Positions 29,318 through 40,486 of a stretch of DNA of 64,000 nucleotides are shown here, one piece after another. Within the stretch, counting starts at the first letter, position 1. Each line of letters begins with the position of its first letter. The position numbers were made by a program, and so were the translations under genes. The DNA comes from Skeletonema tropicum (Eukaryota > Bacillariophyta > Thalassiosirophyceae > Thalassiosirales > Thalassiosiraceae): contig CM074134.1 in assembly GCA_037178625.1 (NCBI GenBank), forward strand, positions 310,001 through 374,000, written 5' to 3'. The notes below the pieces were generated by a model that saw only the letters and a program-made list of their open reading frames with translations, did not search any database and was not told the DNA's origin.

Positions 29318-30968
29318 ATGGCGTCCAAAATGGCATCAGTAACAGCATCAGATCGACCTCGACTATGGCAGTCCATGATGATCTGGACAACATTATTTTG
29401 CTGCATAATCTTCGTGCTATTTTCACATGCCCAATATGAATTTCAAGAGCAATCAACAGTCGACGGCATCAATAAGCAGCCAAAAATGAGACGAAGACTT
29501 ACCGACGATGTCAACCACGATATGGATCTAGAACACGTCCTCCATCTCGCCACCCGCACTGCCGAGGATACGTTTACCGAGGAGGCTTCACAGCCTTTCC
29601 GTGTCCTGTTTATTGTCACCACTCTCAGTGAGTATGACAAGGGCACACGCGGCACGGTGAACGGTGCAGATCGGTTGAAAGATCTTGTGCTCCCCCTTAT
29701 AGTTGACGGAGTGGAATCCATGGTCCAAAGGGGTTGGAGTGTGGACGTTTATTTGATATGTGGATTCGAAGAGTTGAAAGAATCTAGAATGCAAATGATT
29801 CAAAAAGCGTTGCCTGCTGGAGTGGGGTTGGAAGTATGGGATGATGCAATACCATACTATTACGAAAAGAAATTCAATCAACAATTGAAGAGACCCGATC
29901 AAGCTATTGAATATGCCCCCCATGGTTTAAGTCGTCAACACCGCTTTGTGGTAAGAGATAAGCTAATGGAGTATGACTTCTTCGTTGCGTTTGAGGATGA
30001 CATCCGTATCACAGCGGATCACGTTGTAAACTTTCTCGAGATGAGTGCACAAATTGATCGAATGAGGAGGGTAGCGGAACATTCTCCTGATGGCAAAGCA
30101 CATGTAGAAGGAGCTGTGGAAGACGTTAGAAAAGAAAGGGGTAAGAGTATGGATAAAGCGACTGTGGGGAATGATCTTGTGCAAGATCCAATGACTGCAG
30201 ATGAGCTCAGACGGCTTTGGCCAGGGTTTGTTAGGGCAGAAGTTCTTGACAATCGCGATGGGCAACCTCATCCACTTTTGGAGGGACAATCGCCTGCCTT
30301 GGACAACTTCAAATGGAAGCAATTTGTCCCAGCTTCCATGGAGTATGAGCAAAGTTTTCGGTGCACTTGATCCTAATGTTTGCTGCGATCTTGATTCTCC
30401 GCGTACGCCACCCAACCCAACAAAGGACGATCTCGTGCTTTGGGAGACAGACATCAGTGCTAGTGGAGTAAGAAACTATCCAGGTGAAATTGGATGGGCT
30501 GCAGCAATGCCAGTAGAAGATAGAGCTGATGTTGGTTCCTACTGGAGTGGTGAAGGGAATGCGTACAATGATCCTTCATTCAAGCGACCAAGACGAGTAG
30601 ATTCACTCCTTGGACAACAAGCTGGGTGGATGGCAACACGGTCGCAAGTTCTGTATTTTCACGAACACGCTTGTCCTGGTGGATTTCTCCCCCATTTTGA
30701 CGGGAAAGATTGGTATCATGATTCGTTGCAAACTAGAAATGGTGCTGTTGAGTTCTGGTCTGGTGGATATCAACTATTTGGTAGGTGCAGGCTCAACCGG
30801 ATATTAAGTCTTGATCCTGCACGTTTCTCGAGACAAATTCTGTACCACAGCTCCAACAACAAGCAAAAGACTAAAGGAAGGGATAAATTCATCCGGCTAT
30901 CGCAATTCTTGGGGCAGTTGTATACTGTGAAGGAAAGAGCTTTAATGTCTTTGCAAGGTGATACCTGA
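29318..30968 (+). CDS. Type II membrane glycosyltransferase-like protein with one +1 shift
   Basis: Two overlapping frames form one protein. The first (from 29318) has a short cytosolic N-terminus, one membrane anchor (MMIWTTLFCCIIFVLFSHA) and a luminal domain with FRVLFIVTTLSEYDKGTRG and the acidic motif FFVAFEDDIRI, compatible with a DxD-type nucleotide-sugar site. It ends at TGA (30368-30370). Omitting T30368 gives ...SFRCT-DPNVCCDLDSPRTPPN and a frame to 30968 with HACPGGFLPHFDGKDWYHDS. No GT-AG intron of suitable length fits. The predicted total is 549 residues. A Golgi glycosyltransferase role is inferred from topology and the EDD motif; the family is not named with certainty. The disruption is an assembly error, a mutation, or recoding. 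Confidence 0.55.
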
Positions 30969-31130
30969 AAGATAAATATGTATTTCATTTTATAATCATA
31001 GTAGAAGTCTAACACAGAACGTACAACCTCTCGAACAATATAATAGCACCCACTCCAAACCGGGCTATGATGTCGAGAAAAATAGTATTTGACACGCACC
31101 TCAAACTCGCAAAAGAACACCTGATCCTAC

Positions 31131-33379
31131 CTACTCTCCATCGCTCTCACTATCCTCTTGCTCTGCTCGGCTAGTGCACTTAATAATCGTCCAAAACAAC
31201 TTGGCATCTTCCGTCTTGGAATGGTTTTCAATTCTGTAAACATTCCCTGGTGGAATTTGAAACATGTCACCTTTGGAAAGTAAAAATCGCTGCGCAGTCT
31301 TTTCGTCAAACTCTCCATCTTGAGAGGATGGATCAGCCAGAGCGAATTCGAGGGAGTTTGGTTGGCAGTCACCAACGTTGAAAACTTGAGAACATAGGCC
31401 GACGCCTTCCGCATCTTTGATGGCCTTGGGAGGTAAGACGACATTACCAGCAATATATCCAGGAAACAAGTCATCATCATCTGTCTGAACATGGAAAGCC
31501 TGTGAGGCTTGACCAACTTTTTTGGATTCTCCCTTCTTTCGGCTTTTGGATAGAGGCAACTGCGAGAAATTTCGATTGGAAAGACGTGATACAATCTTGG
31601 TCTCGGTCGTCTCCTCAAATGTTTCACTCCAAACAGCCCCTTGTTCACCATCACTGAAAGTCTTCTTATACTTCTTTCGGAATGCCTTGTCATCAAATGG
31701 AGGCATATCTTCTACCCTCATTACAGCCTCCCCTCCGCTTCGTTTCTTTCCGCCGCGTTTACTACCCGCAGCAGCAGCTTCATTATTGGGTGCCTTTCGT
31801 TCACGCTTCACTTCCTTGTACGGGGTAGGCAACGCCTTATTCACATGGGTTACCACTGGCATATCCCCCATCGCTTCGCCAAGATACCCCTCCTCATTCT
31901 GCGGTCCATACACCAACCGCTCATTCTTCCACCATTGGATAGGTTCAAATCGCGCCCTGCGAGATCGACGCAGTGTTGATCCACCCGGAGTACGAGACGT
32001 GGGGTCTTCCGATGGGGAATATTTGTAGTCGGATACGGGTACGGATTCATAGTCACGATTCGCCGCTGGCACACCCTCATGTCCATTGGGTGTCGACCAC
32101 TTGACTACTTTACTCTTGACATTTTTACCCTTTTTTGACTTTTTCGTTCGTAGCACAGATGTGGGTGTAACAGGTGGTGCCTCCTTTTCCTTTTTGGGTC
32201 TTCCACGCTGTTTCTTGGGTGGAGGCACTTCCTCTTCCTCCTTTTCATCCTCTGATTCATTATCGTTTGTGCTCTGACTTTGACTGGATTTACTTTTGTG
32301 ACTAGACTTGGCACGGATTCCCATGTCGTCGTCATCATCATCATATCCATCATTTACACCGCCAAAGTCAACATCATTATCCTCTTGAGTAGCCAATTGT
32401 ATTCCACCTGCACCCTCATCATTATCATCATCGTCGTTATCAAAATTATCATATTCATTATTATACGAATCGACCACCTCCTCCAAACTATTATCCAACT
32501 GAGCAGCCGAAGATGGTTTCGAATCTTCTTCATCCTCCTCTTCTGGATCAATTCCTCTTGTACTCGCACTATTCTGTGTTAGAATAATACTCCATCTCCT
32601 CCGGAGGATCCTGTGTCCCCCGTTCCATTACCGAAGGTGAGTCATCTACTCCTTCATTATTGGTACTATTCCCAATTGTATCTAACTGAGCATAACTTTG
32701 TTCCCCCCTCACACGTTGTCTGGACGCTGTATCAATGATACTGGATGTATTGTCAATGCTGTCATCATTGTCCATCATTCCGTAGCTCCCCCTTGTAGAT
32801 GGAGCAACGGTGGACACTTTGGATAAGAGCGTGTATTGTGAATTAGGAGTGTCTTGGTGATCATCGTCATCCAAAACTCCCATGGCACGCTGTAGTGCTC
32901 GTGAGGTGAAGGAGGATGGTTGCTTGGGTGTCTGCTGATAATTATTCTGACCACCAAGCATGGCGGGAGGCTTCTGAACGTTCCGTTGGCCCTCCTCTTC
33001 CAATTCTTCGTATTCACGACGACGCTGCTGTTGTTTTTGCTGTTGTCGTCTTGCCTTTTTCTCAGCGGTGGCCGTTGTGGCAGCATTGTTGTTATTATTC
33101 CGTTGCTTCTTGTTCGAAGACAACGAGCCGCTCCCCGGAGCAGGTGATTTCCCAGCAGCAAAAAAGGCATCTTCATCTTCCATTCCATATTCAGTCAATT
33201 GGGATCTTTTCACCACGAGGAGGGAGGTTGCGTGTTGCCGAGTTGGGTGGTGGTTGGTTGTTCCATTTGGCTGGAGAAGAGTCGGACTCGTCGTCAGATG
33301 AACTTTCTTGAATTTGGCGACGCTGCTTTTGATTGTTGCTGCGACGTGGCGAGGAGCGTCTTGCTGGAGGCGAAGACAT
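31131..33379 (-). CDS. CENPC: Centromere protein C (CENP-C/Mif2) homologue, with one +1 shift
   Basis: Frames 33379-33194, 33192-32632 and 32573-31131 combine to about 729 residues. The last two are joined by a 58-nt phase-0 intron (32631-32574: GTAATG donor, CTAAC branch site, ACAG acceptor). The first two join only if T33193, the first base of an in-frame TGA, is skipped, giving GEKIPID-EYGMEDEDAFF, which resembles the Mif2 N-terminal block. Downstream are an AT-hook-like RGRPKKEK, the CENP-C signature RRSRRARFEPIQWWKNERLV, which binds the CENP-A nucleosome in studied species, and a C-terminal cupin (FPGYIAGNVVLPPK ... KGDMFQIPPGNVYRIENHS) that dimerises Mif2. This makes a kinetochore role very likely. 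The start at 33379 is the first ATG. Confidence 0.85.
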
Positions 33380-33719
33380 GATATTATGTTGATATTATTT
33401 TGTTAAGAGTGATGTTGTTTATGATATTATGGAAGAAAAGTTGTAGAGGGTGTTATGGTACTACCAAAGAGGAGGTCGGCCATGGTCGTTATTCATATTA
33501 GATTTTGACACCAAATTTTGACGCCGTTTTTTTTTAACCAAGCGTTCGTTTGGCTTCAAAATATTTTAAAATTTTAAATATTTTTTCCCTTATTTAAAAA
33601 AATTTTAAATTTCTGATCTCAGTTTTCGGTTTTACTTGTCAGAAAACTCAGCTAAATCACAGTTATCGTTGTCAGGTTAACGGGTAATAAAATAATCATA
33701 ATATTATTGCAGCATACTT
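33380..33719. promoter_or_regulatory. Divergent intergenic region
   Basis: 340 bp lie between the CENP-C start and the RING/Sel1 gene. It is strongly AT-rich around 33560-33620, with repeated TTTTAAAAT-type tracts; no defined element was seen. Confidence 0.35.
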
Positions 33720-34788
33720 ATGCCATCAAGGAAACGTGCCAAGGGAAGGCAGAGGAGGGCGGCCGCCGCTCAGAGGAGCAGTGCGGTATTAGAAGATGAT
33801 GATGAAAAAGAATAGAGGAAGACACTTCAAAGTATGCTGAGCAATCTATCTCTGGGTGGAGACAAGAGCGAGGATAAAAAAATAACGAAAGAACATGTGT
33901 TCAACTCCGCTCTCATGAAGATGCAACTCTCTGATGATGAGGTAGCGACAACACCTCCACTGAAGGAGGACTGCCCTTTGTGTATGTACGCCCTGCCTCC
34001 GAAGCACAGACCAGTCAAAATATATGCCATGCTGTGGAAAGGTTATTTGTAGGTCGTGTGATGTACGAAATAATCCAATGGTTGGGGGGCAGATGGAAGG
34101 GATGTTATCTGGGTCTGCGTTGTTGAACTGTGCGCCAGGCAGATTCGAAGAAATGTGTGCTAAAATGGAATGTGCGTTTTGTCGAAGCAAAGATATTCTG
34201 CCTATTTATGATGAAGCTAGAGTGAAACAGAAAGAGAGGCTTGAAACTCGTGCAAGCAAAGGGGATTCTCGAGCTTTGGTTGAACTGGGCCTATTACATC
34301 TAAACGGGGACAAAACAATGGAGATAATCAATGAGAAGAAAAGCGAGCGCAATGTTCCAAAAGCCTTGGAGTGTTTCAAGGAAGCCGCATCTCTCAACAA
34401 TTGTGATGCGTATTACGAGCTTGCTATGCTACACAAATTGAAGTATGAACCAGCAAATTACTTGGCATGCCTTGAAAAGGCAGCAGAGTTAGGGAACATG
34501 AAAGCACATGCGACGCTTGCCGATATTGCCACCCGAATGGGCAACATGAAAGTATCCATGGCACACCACAAAGTTCTAGCAGCTGTTGGATATAGTGAAG
34601 ATTCGATTGATCGGCTTACATCTGGTTACAGGGGTGGGTATATAACAAAAGTTGAGCTAACTTCATCTTTGCGAGCATACCAAACAGCTCGAAAGGAATT
34701 TGTTAACAATGAGAGAGCCCAGCTTGAGAGATTTTCCAGTGGAAGGGGTCCTGATGGGACCGTCATACCTGCGAGAAGGTTCATGTAG
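33720..34788 (+). pseudogene. RING-type zinc finger plus Sel1-like repeat protein, disrupted
   Basis: The frame starts MPSRKRAKGRQRRAAAAQRS, meets TAG at 33813-33815, and continues in the same frame to CPLCMYALPPKHRPVKI. It then needs removal of one T (34023) to enter MPCCGKVICRSC. The cysteine pattern CPxC...CCGKxxCxxC...CAFC is a RING-like finger. It is followed by about three Sel1-like repeats (RALVELGLLHLNGDK, AYYELAMLHK, AHATLADIATRMG). Proteins of this plan form a large expanded family in diatoms. The 30-nt stretch 33786-33815 is bounded by GT and AG, is in frame and contains the stop, so it could be a tiny intron; otherwise the gene is dead. Function unknown. Confidence 0.6.
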
Positions 34789-35120
34789 GACGCCAATTTC
34801 TCTAGGAGAGAGTCCTGCAGCGCTCTTCTCTCATCTTCTCAACAGCAATGCAGACTGCAGAAGTCACACATGCATTGCATGCTTGCCTGTTTTGCATCTG
34901 AAGGCAATGAAAGCCAACGTGCTTAGGAGGTTGCAGCTTGGATTCTGTTATAACATTCATCAATCTTTACATATTTATTGAACTATGGACCTAATGCAAA
35001 TAGTCACCCTGGTTTTTCATTCTTTCAACCCCAATCTCTGCACGAAATTGTAAGAAGCAAAAGCCTCGCTCTTGTTTGTCCCCTCTTTCTTATTCATTAC
35101 ACTACAACACCGTGGATTGC
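34789..35120. other. Intergenic region
   Basis: 332 bp follow the RING/Sel1 gene. No feature supported. Confidence 0.5.
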
Positions 35121-35858
35121 TCAGAACTTTGACTTGGCAGTCTTCCATGCTTTCTTCAACTTCCCATTGACCCAATTTCCCTCACACCACACTCCTTCCC
35201 ATTCTGTGCCATCTTCGTACTCCATTGTACCCTGACCATTGGGACGGTAATCCTTGTCCTCGTATCCCCAATTCGGTCTTCAAGTTCTTCACGCGAGTGC
35301 GATGTTTCTGAGAAGACGACCCTCGACTTCGACTGGTGCCCGACTTGCCCGACTTGTAGGATGCAACGGCGGAAAAGCGTTATCATCGTCACCTTCATGT
35401 CGACGATCTTGAGATTTGGATCGAGAACGAGACTTTGATCGGAAAGACGAGAGCCAGGCTTGGCAGCCTTCTCCGCGGCACAGTCAGGGCAGACATCATG
35501 AATGATCGTCCAGCCGCCCATTGTCTTCTTTTTGGCAAACTCCTTTCCCTCGCATGCGGGACATGAACGGTAACCTTCCACCCACCTAGGACCTTCTTCT
35601 TGGCAACTTGAATGTGTGAATGGAGAACACAACACCCATTCTTGTCGAATTGACCATCTGCCGTTTGGGCTTCTCCTGCTGCTTGTCTTTTGCTTTTGCC
35701 TGTTGCATCAGCTTCTCCTGCTCAGGGCACATACAAGAACTCCTACTGCTCTGCTGAAGACGACGACTTGTGAGATCTACTCGACCTATGAGACTTGTCA
35801 TCGTCTGCATCCTCCACACACTTTGGGCACATGGAGTGCAGAACCTTCCATCCTCCAC
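35121..35858 (-). pseudogene. Degraded zinc-module/MORN-repeat gene
   Basis: Minus-strand remnants occur in changing frames. [15 protein letters not shown] (about 35860-35810) and [20 protein letters not shown] followed by [13 protein letters not shown] (about 35560-35470) are two copies of a CxxC...GGW...H-x-x-CPxC module. The end reads DYRPNGQGTMEYEDGTEWEG then VWCEGNWVNGK, a MORN-type repeat, and stops at 35121. At least three frame changes separate the parts and no single long frame exists. Related modules occur in diatom gene families; this copy looks decayed, although missed introns cannot be excluded. Confidence 0.5.
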
Positions 35859-36710
35859 TCATCTTCCCATGCCGTCATTGACCCGTCTGTCAAAATTGTA
35901 CCAAGACGGCCATTTTATAATCGTCGATAGTTGGTTTCTGTTGTATTTCACGATGGTGCAGAAAAATTGAAACAGATGCATTGCTTGGATGCAGATCTCT
36001 GAGAAGCATTTCAGCTTTCCAAAGTTGCGGTGCACTGTCGGACGTGGAATTTGATGACAGGTTGGAAGCTATTGGAGTTACGCATTCGGTGATTGCAGGT
36101 CTCTGAATAGTATCAAAATTACATCTGTTAGAACAGTTCACTTATTTGCATTTGCTTCTTGCTCTCAGCTGACGGAAGTGGAACTTGGAAGCAACTTGGA
36201 AAGAATTGATATCAAATCTTTCTACAACTGTCTCAGCCCTCAGCCTTTAGAGAAAATTCCAGCGAATAATGGCGGTTAATGGTATTGGTAATGAATTACT
36301 GTCGTAGTTATTTCACCGACCCCAGTGATTTCGGTGTAGTACACACGTGCCGCATGGGGTGGAGAGCGCTACATCATAACTTCTTATGCCATAGTAGTCT
36401 ATTAGTGCATTATGGTGTTGGCTGATGATATAGATCGGTGGTGCGTGAGCGGAGGTAAAATGTCGCATCTGCGTACCACTATATATTACATAAGTACCCT
36501 TAAGGGCTCCCTCACATTATTTTGTAAGGGATAGCCCTTTTAAAAACGCTTTTTTATCCGCCGCGCCAAAAAACTCATCTCGCAATAACAGCAACAGACG
36601 CACGATGACGATGAGCCGATGCAACAAAAGTCGATACAAAGTGATTTTGACTCCGTATGTCCTTGTGAGACCTCGATAACCTATCGCAAGCTATCAGAAG
36701 ATATCGCACT
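35859..36710. other. Intergenic region upstream of the TauE/SafE gene
   Basis: About 850 bp without a supported gene. It includes the upstream region of the transporter gene; no repeat or motif of note was seen. Confidence 0.45.
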
Positions 36711-37856
36711 ATGACGACGACACAAACTGCTCACTTACTGAAGTTTCTTCCCGCTCTATTGGTACTAACAGTATGGCTAACCATCGCCCTACGGGAGGAT
36801 GTTCTTGTCACCTCTTTCAGTCAATACTACCCTCTGAGCATTGCAATGGTCTTCGGCTCACTAATTGCCGGTTCGACTCCACTTGGGGGCGGTGTCGTGG
36901 CATTTCCCGTGAGCGTCTTGACAATCAAATTTACTCCATCACAGGGACGTGATTTCAGCTTGATGATCCAATCATGTGGAATGACGGCGGCTAGCTTTTT
37001 AGTGATGATGAAGCGGCCGTATTTGTTACGGAATCATGGGAGCTTGCTTGCCAAGACTTTCTTTTTCAATGTGATTGGGCTGATATGCGGTGCATTTGTT
37101 GTGGTGCCACCTTTCATTGCGATGTGCATATATACTACTTCAGTTGCAGGTTTTGCTATAATACTCGCATATGTCGAGATGTATCTCAGTTCTGAAAGAG
37201 AAGCGCTGCTGCAGTCACAATCTTCTGATATTCAATCAACTGTTAGATCAGAATCCTCTGTGAGTCCAGAGGACGATCAAGACAGTACACACGCGATTGA
37301 AAATGACAACTCTTCAGTGGATTTCATATTGATTGCAACATTTGCTTTCGTCGGAGGATTCATGTCATCTCAGATCGGGACCGGTGCTGACATGGCATGG
37401 TATGCATACGGTTCACTTGTACATAATTTAAGGAAAGGAAAGTGTACAAATATATGCGACAACCACTTGACAGCCATGTCTATAATTGTGATGACTGTCA
37501 CAAGTATCTTCGGCACAATACTCAGAGTAACTACATCTGGAGATGAGGCAGTCACAACAGATGTCTATCATGCCTTTATTGCATGTTCCTGCTTTGTAGT
37601 TCTGGGTGCTCCAATTGGTTCATTGCTCCTATCAAGAAACAATCAGCAGCGTTTAAAGTTGATGTTTTACGTCCTTGCAGCGTTGCAGCTTGTGACGTTT
37701 GGAGTGATCAAAATCCGCGACAATGTTGTTGCATGGTGCGTCATAGGAGGATCTCTTTGCCTTTGCATGCTTGGAATTATCATTACAAATACGTCTCTGT
37801 CTTCGTTGCAAAGAAAAGAGGTAGTAGTAAAGGCTAGCAAGAGTGTAGAAGCATGA
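36711..37856 (+). CDS. TauE/SafE family membrane transporter
   Basis: A single exon encodes 381 residues with about eight hydrophobic segments in two halves. The family-typical glycine-rich loops occur in both: FGSLIAGSTPLGGGVVAFPV near residues 44-64 and FVGGFMSSQIGTGADMAWYA in the second half. A hydrophilic loop of about 40 residues rich in Ser/Glu/Asp separates the halves. The family (DUF81) transports anions such as sulfite, sulfoacetate or other organosulfonates in bacteria; eukaryotic members are poorly characterised, so the substrate is unknown. There is no obvious targeting signal beyond the first membrane segment. The frame is complete and undisturbed. Confidence 0.88.
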   Translation: MTTTQTAHLLKFLPALLVLTVWLTIALREDVLVTSFSQYYPLSIAMVFGSLIAGSTPLGGGVVAFPVSVLTIKFTPSQGRDFSLMIQSCGMTAASFLVMMKRPYLLRNHGSLLAKTFFFNVIGLICGAFVVVPPFIAMCIYTTSVAGFAIILAYVEMYLSSEREALLQSQSSDIQSTVRSESSVSPEDDQDSTHAIENDNSSVDFILIATFAFVGGFMSSQIGTGADMAWYAYGSLVHNLRKGKCTNICDNHLTAMSIIVMTVTSIFGTILRVTTSGDEAVTTDVYHAFIACSCFVVLGAPIGSLLLSRNNQQRLKLMFYVLAALQLVTFGVIKIRDNVVAWCVIGGSLCLCMLGIIITNTSLSSLQRKEVVVKASKSVEA

Positions 37857-38608
37857 TATGTTTGGCAGAGGGCAACAGCAACAGGATTATGAATCACGGT
37901 TTGTAATTTTTGAGAAATCGTATTTGAACTTTCAAATAATTATTGTTAGGTTGCTACTTATGATGTGATTCAGCTATCGTAACTTGGTCGTCTGTGATGG
38001 CAATTGGCAAGGGAAAGCTAACGCTTTGGAGATATGTATCGTCTACGACGATGTTGTTGACAATGTTCTAATGAAAGAGAATTGTGTGATTAGTTTACAT
38101 ACTTGTTCATTGCTCATTGAATGCATCTGTAATGTGCAAAGTCAACGTGGCAAAGCTACGATGATGTATGTGATGTGTTCATTCTGCGGCATTGAATACT
38201 GTCGAGGGGTTTCCACAAATGTTGAGACGTGACTTGTGAGTCCCGTTTAAGCTCACACTCCCTCTGAAGCCGTCGGCAGCGCCAGCAAAGTCTGCATCCA
38301 CGAAGACTTCCAATCCTTTCGTCTTGGCTGGCTTGTAAATGATTCCTCGGGATCTGCCAATCCTGGTGATTGCTCGCTCGTGCGATAATTTAGGATCGAT
38401 ACCTTACAGAAGTGGGCATAGAGATATCAGGTCTGAGCTCAATTTTGATAGCAAAAGCGGATTCCTGATCACCTTCATGAGTGGCAGGAGCAGTGGAAGT
38501 AAAATCATGACAGGCGGAATTGAACATTCAGGCTTATCCAGGATGAATAACTCTCTCTACTCTCTGCCTCTGCTTTGAACTGCTTTCAATCAAACTTTAA
38601 AGAGCTCT
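37857..38608. other. Intergenic region with a retrotransposon relic
   Basis: About 750 bp hold the 3' flanks of the transporter and KIN17 genes and the copia fragment listed separately (38245-38406). The remaining sequence shows no gene. Confidence 0.5.
38245..38406 (-). mobile_element. Ty1/copia retrotransposon fragment (RT/RNase H region)
   Basis: On the minus strand this reads GIDPKLSHERAITRIGRSRG, IIYKPAKTKGLEVFVDADFAG and onward. The H-x-x-AI/V-x-RI spacing followed by GLE-x-FVDADFAG is the highly conserved start of the RNase H domain in copia Pol. Only about 50 codons remain and no LTR was found, so this is a relic. Confidence 0.8.
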
Positions 38609-39937
38609 TCACGCCAACATGGAAAAGTCTTCGTAATTTAGTGCAACAACTCTATCATCATCCGTTAACCGTAGTTCTGCTCGGTAGTCTTCCTTAGTCA
38701 AGCGCAGAACCTTCGCCTTCTTCCCTCTATGCTTTCCAACCAATATTCGAACCTTCTCGCCTAACTTCTTTGGAATAACTGTCTCCAAATCATCCTGATC
38801 TAATCTCAAGATATCTCCACCGTCATTGGCCTTGCGGCTGCTTTCTAATACTTCTACTCTTGCCTCGTACTTATCAATGACTTTGTCTACGATGGCCTTG
38901 CGTTTGTAATATTGACCATTGGAGAGCTTCTTGTTGATAATTCTGACGATAATGTCGCGATATAGCCAGTAGTCCTTCTTCTTTTCATCGTCAATACTGT
39001 CGTCGACCTTTTGTTTCTTGTATGACTTATGATCCATCTTTTCGGCGTTGTCGGGACTGGCTTTCGTTGGAGGTTCTTGTTGTCTTTTAGAAGTGGAAGA
39101 TGTGTTATCTGTTTTCATCCTTTGATTGCTATAACGCTCGTAATCTTGCAATGTTGACTTTTCATCCAATCTCTTCTCCTTCATCCCACCATGGTCCGAT
39201 TCATCATCGTCATCTTCGTCTACTAATGATAGCTTTGCTCCAGTATTGCCCTTCCGCTTCTTTTTTGGTTGCGATGCAGTTGACATGCTCGCACTCAATT
39301 TCATCTCGATCATCTTTTTATCACCACTCTCTTCTCTCGATCCAATTTCACTAGCCACTCTCTCCATCACACCACCCGCCCTATCCAACGCCTTGGCAGC
39401 TTCCATCCTCAACACCTCCCTCCTCTCCGCGGCCAACTGCTCCTCACGTTGATCTGCCTCTGCCTTCTTCTTCAATGCCTCCTGTCTTGCCAACAAGGCA
39501 GGATCACGTTCAATATACGTCACATACCATCCCCTCTCCGTCTCTTCTACGACACATATCCCCTTCTTCCCCAAATACTGCACAAAGTCAGACAATGATG
39601 CCCATTTTGTAGAATTCATGTGCACGTGATGTTTGTCCATGATGACCTCCTGATACACATTGTTCGCATTCATCCTCTGCGTCCCATGCCTCCGCCGCAA
39701 CGTCTCGACGTAGACCTTTTCGAATTCGGAACTAAAGTTGTCCATGATGCCACTTGCATTATCGCGGAATAGTTTCATATTCCGCAGGTGAGAATCCGAG
39801 GTGAGATGACATTTGAACCCATTTTCATCACGACATTGCTTCGAGCACATTTGACAGTAGAACTTGAGTTTTTGAAGGCCTTTGGCCTTCATGCGGTTCG
39901 CTATGTCTTTGGCACTGCCCTTTTCGGCTTTTGGCAT
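38609..39937 (-). CDS. KIN: KIN17 DNA/RNA-binding protein
   Basis: The product is 442 residues from the ATG at 39937 (MPKAEKGSAKDIANRMKAKG), which is the conserved family start; the frame extends upstream but without homology. The sequence has the C2H2 finger LKFYCQMCSKQCRDENGFKC with distal histidines (HLTSDSHLR), the winged-helix domain (DNFSSEFEKVYVETLRRRHG ... WASLSDFVQYLGKKG), a charged linker, and the C-terminal tandem SH3-like region with a KOW motif (KVRILVGKHRGKKAKVLRL). KIN17 acts in DNA repair and replication, in pre-mRNA splicing and in binding the eEF1A methyltransferase METTL10-type network. No introns or frame breaks. Confidence 0.95.
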   Translation of the reverse strand: MPKAEKGSAKDIANRMKAKGLQKLKFYCQMCSKQCRDENGFKCHLTSDSHLRNMKLFRDNASGIMDNFSSEFEKVYVETLRRRHGTQRMNANNVYQEVIMDKHHVHMNSTKWASLSDFVQYLGKKGICVVEETERGWYVTYIERDPALLARQEALKKKAEADQREEQLAAERREVLRMEAAKALDRAGGVMERVASEIGSREESGDKKMIEMKLSASMSTASQPKKKRKGNTGAKLSLVDEDDDDESDHGGMKEKRLDEKSTLQDYERYSNQRMKTDNTSSTSKRQQEPPTKASPDNAEKMDHKSYKKQKVDDSIDDEKKKDYWLYRDIIVRIINKKLSNGQYYKRKAIVDKVIDKYEARVEVLESSRKANDGGDILRLDQDDLETVIPKKLGEKVRILVGKHRGKKAKVLRLTKEDYRAELRLTDDDRVVALNYEDFSMLA

Positions 39938-40486
39938 GGTTGTGGTGATGCTTATAAAACAATATAGTGCAGGCGGTCGATAGCGCAAGATGAAGTCAAG
40001 TTGAATAAAAATTATTTGCAGCGCTCCTACTATTTTGATCAAATGTAGAACACCGATTTCAACGTAATTATAATGTAGATACAAACTAAAACGCTGGCTC
40101 CAGCTCTCTCTCTCTCTCTCTCTCTCTGTAGACTTCTTTCTCTAGACTTCTTTCTCTCAGATCAAAGGTGGTAGGTGGTAGGCCCAATCGACATGGAAGT
40201 TTTATCGTTATCTTTGTCTGTTTGAAATTTAGACGGGTTTAGGTTCTTTGGTATGCACGTCAGTTCCGTGGTAGGGCTATCTATGGGGAAAGTGATAGGT
40301 GGATGCAGAATCTTGGAACGAAGGAAGAACAACGCCGCACGTGCCAACGCCAAACGTGCCAACGCCGCGCAAACGCCCTCCAACGCCGAACATCGAACAG
40401 AATCAAACAGAGAGAGATCGAGGTCGAGGGAAGAGGCAATGGTTTATGTACCCTGATAGATACCACACTAGACATCGGCAGTAGAT
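39938..40486. promoter_or_regulatory. Divergent promoter region with (CT)n tract
   Basis: About 550 bp separate the KIN17 and JmjC-methyltransferase starts. A 24-nt CT repeat lies at 40104-40127, immediately followed by two copies of GACTTCTTTCTCT. Seen from KIN17 this is a GA repeat. Such tracts are often promoter-associated; no TATA box was identified. Confidence 0.45.

Noticed and set aside
36711..37856. Bacterial contamination, because TauE/SafE is mainly bacterial
   Set aside because: The gene lies between eukaryotic genes on one contig, has a eukaryote-like Ser/Asp-rich loop and no operon neighbours; the family also occurs in protists.
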